Shown: piece by piece, positions 6,013 through 7,796 of the stretch
Layout: every line of letters starts with the position of its first letter
How positions within the stretch are numbered: the first letter of the stretch is position 1
Assembly: GCA_964356335.1 (NCBI GenBank)
Contig: CAYHHI010000073.1
Coordinates: 1 to 7,796, forward strand
Source: CAYHHI01 sp964356335
Lineage (GTDB): Bacteria; Arandabacterota; Arandabacteria; Arandabacterales; Arandabacteraceae
Direction: 5' to 3'
Length of the DNA: 7,796 nt
The notes under the pieces: model-generated
Database searches by the model: none
What the model saw: only the letters and a program-made list of their open reading frames with translations
Told to the model about the DNA's origin: nothing
Program-made: the position numbers and the translations under genes

Positions 6013-7796
6013 GCTATGCCACTCCTCGCCCGATCCTTGAGCTCCGCACGCTTACCGTTATTCCAGCCGGAAATCCTGGAGAAGTAACCCGTCACGCGGG
6101 TGATCCCGTCGACATCCATTGACCCGCAGTGGGGACAGGTCTGGCTCAAACCCCTTGACACCCTGTAGCAGGAATTGCAGGTGGTGAACTCGGGCGAGAA
6201 AGCTATCTGCGCATTCCTCGTCATCTTGAATGTCTTCACGACGAAGTTGGCGATCGACTCCTTTGAGGGGCGGGAATCCGCGATCCAGAGATGAGTGATC
6301 GCCCCCGCTTCAATCAGGTCATGGAATCTGCCTTCGAGGCGAACCCTCTCAACGGGATTCATGGCCTCGGATATGTTCAGGAAAGTCGAATTGGTGTAGT
6401 AGACGTGCCGCTTGGCAAGATCGCCCTTTACGATGGCCTCGGCCTTCTCGCCATATCTTTCAAGGTCAAGCCGGGAAAGCCTGAAGGCTGCGCTCTCCGC
6501 GGGTGTCTGTTCGAGCACAAACCGCATGCCGTACTTCTTCGTGGCCTCTTTGGCTTTGATATTGAGATGTGCTATAACCTTGAGCCCGAATCTGAATGCT
6601 TCTTCACTGCGGTGAAGCTCGGCCCCTTTGTGGGCCTCGACCAATTCGTTGAGTCCGAGGAGCCCTATGAGGTAGGTCGCCCGCTTTGTCCTCAAGTAAG
6701 GCTCGCCATCTTTGTTCATAGTCAGGAGGGCAAGGGGGCCATCATTGCCCAGGTTCAGGAGTGAGAGAATGAAATTCTTCTTCTGGATATGGGCCTTGAT
6801 CGCGATATCGAAGAATCCATCAAGTACAGAGAAAAGCTTGGCGTCATCACCGCCTGCAAGAATGCCTGCCCTGGGCAGATTCAAGGTCACATTCTGGAGC
6901 GCGCAATATCTCATCCGCCAGGGCATCTTGGCATCATCCAGGTCTTCTGGTTCGAGCTTGAACGAGAGCCGGCAGCACTCGGATATTTTGGCGGTCGCGC
7001 CGCGGTCAAAGACGAAGTAGGTGTTTCCCTTCTCGGCAGCGACATCGCTGATATGGAGCAGGAAATCCTGATGCCCCGGGGTCCCGAAGAACCTGTCGGT
7101 TATATGGACCAGCGGCTTGGGAAAGAAGAAGGGCCTGCCTATGCCATCGCCTTCCATGAAGACATCGAAGAGGGCCCACGCCAACCTCTGCGCCTCGGGC
7201 TGATAAAAGCTATAGGTCTTTCCCGTCGGGAGGCCGCCGGGTCCGAGCGCTTCCACGTTCTCAAAATGGGCCGGCACCTCCCAGTAAATGTTGAGATCGC
7301 TGAATATGGCCTGGCCTCCGCGCGCAACACTCTGCTGGGAGTACTCAAACACAAGCATCTGGGCCATCTGCTTCATCTCTCTCTCGCTCAAGCCAACGAG
7401 GAAAGGCGAGAAGAAGATGTTGACCGCATCCCAGCCGATTGCACCCGCGAAGTGGCCCTGGAGAGCCGCCGAAAACTTGACCATGTGTGCAAGAAGCGTT
7501 TCTGGATACTTGGCAGGCTTGGCGATCGAAAGTGCATTGGGGAGATTCAAGCCGAACTTCTTCACGTACTCGAGCGACTGGCCTGAACAATAGGGCCTGT
7601 TGATGAATCCCAGGTCATGCAGGTGAATATCGCCCCTGGCATGGGCGTCCGCAACGTCCTGAGAGAATACCCTGAGCAGTGCGTACTGTTTGTTTATCGC
7701 TTCGGCCAGGGTCATGTTGGTGGCTTCAGGGTTATGAGGGATGTTCGCGTTTTCCCTATTGGGCCACGTTATGATCTTCTCAGCATCGTAGAGGGG
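6009..7796 (-). CDS. nrdD: Anaerobic (class III) ribonucleoside-triphosphate reductase, 5'-truncated by window edge
   Basis: Reduces ribonucleoside triphosphates to dNTPs in the cytoplasm without oxygen, using a glycyl radical. The frame is open from the right edge, so the Met codon at 7715 is internal: the codons before it encode the family motif HNPEATN (fragment residues 21-27). The visible part is 595 residues; an N-terminal ATP-cone, if present, lies outside. Seen: PYCSGQSLEY with Cys70, in the region of the family's active-site cysteine; a Cys-Cys pair (274-275) where the radical cysteine is expected; NVTLNLPRAG (302-311); a C-terminal zinc ribbon with Cys540, 543, 554 and 557; and the glycyl-radical motif RVTGY, whose Gly570 (codon 6087-6089) lies 26 residues from the end. 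The stop overlaps the start of the redoxin gene by 4 bases (ATGA), so translation is probably coupled. Family assignment is secure; the reductant subtype (formate or redoxin) is not settled. Confidence 0.97.
   Translation of the reverse strand, partial: PLYDAEKIITWPNRENANIPHNPEATNMTLAEAINKQYALLRVFSQDVADAHARGDIHLHDLGFINRPYCSGQSLEYVKKFGLNLPNALSIAKPAKYPETLLAHMVKFSAALQGHFAGAIGWDAVNIFFSPFLVGLSEREMKQMAQMLVFEYSQQSVARGGQAIFSDLNIYWEVPAHFENVEALGPGGLPTGKTYSFYQPEAQRLAWALFDVFMEGDGIGRPFFFPKPLVHITDRFFGTPGHQDFLLHISDVAAEKGNTYFVFDRGATAKISECCRLSFKLEPEDLDDAKMPWRMRYCALQNVTLNLPRAGILAGGDDAKLFSVLDGFFDIAIKAHIQKKNFILSLLNLGNDGPLALLTMNKDGEPYLRTKRATYLIGLLGLNELVEAHKGAELHRSEEAFRFGLKVIAHLNIKAKEATKKYGMRFVLEQTPAESAAFRLSRLDLERYGEKAEAIVKGDLAKRHVYYTNSTFLNISEAMNPVERVRLEGRFHDLIEAGAITHLWIADSRPSKESIANFVVKTFKMTRNAQIAFSPEFTTCNSCYRVSRGLSQTCPHCGSMDVDGITRVTGYFSRISGWNNGKRAELKDRARSGIA

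Noticed and set aside
6789..7586. Plus-strand open frame of 265 codons opposite nrdD
   Set aside because: It is antisense to conserved NrdD sequence, with no family resemblance and no separate ribosome-binding site.
7713..7715. ATG at 7715 as the start of NrdD
   Set aside because: The same frame stays open to the window edge and encodes the conserved HNPEATN motif before this ATG, so the codon is internal and the gene runs out of the window.

Overview
The window looks like a piece of one long minus-strand operon from an anaerobic, probably Gram-negative-type bacterium with moderately GC-rich DNA. Anaerobic life is indicated by an oxygen-sensitive class III ribonucleotide reductase with its radical-SAM activase and by an Rnf ferredoxin:NAD+ oxidoreductase complex. 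The last gene encodes a predicted lipoprotein. I cannot place the organism more precisely; an uncultivated or deeply branching anaerobic phylum is a guess.

Layout, in transcription order from the right edge: anaerobic NTP reductase nrdD (6009-7796, 5' end outside the window); a small CxxC glutaredoxin-like protein (5704-6012); a radical-SAM nrdG-type activase (4986-5735); then rnfC (3664-4986), rnfD (2626-3663), rnfG (1727-2629), rnfE (1137-1730) and rnfA (546-1133); finally a lipoprotein gene (1-516, 3' end outside the window). Successive genes overlap by 1 to 32 bases, abut, or are separated by 3 bases, until a 29-base gap before the lipoprotein. I see no internal promoter or terminator. 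No stretch over 30 bases is non-coding, and I see no RNA gene, mobile element or CRISPR array.

How the genes may work together: NrdD makes dNTPs with a glycyl radical that the NrdG-type activase installs by reductive cleavage of S-adenosylmethionine, and this needs low-potential electrons. The small redoxin may supply the dithiol electrons used in each turnover. Rnf couples ferredoxin/NAD+ electron transfer to ion movement, and run in reverse can make reduced ferredoxin. The fusion of the nrd and rnf genes into one tight unit suggests, but does not prove, that Rnf energises the ribonucleotide reductase system.

Points most worth a second look: the nrd-rnf operon; RnfG with two tandem flavinylation motifs and an extra internal segment of about 95 residues; and the absence of rnfB from its usual place after rnfA, where a lipoprotein gene with a very strong ribosome-binding site sits instead.
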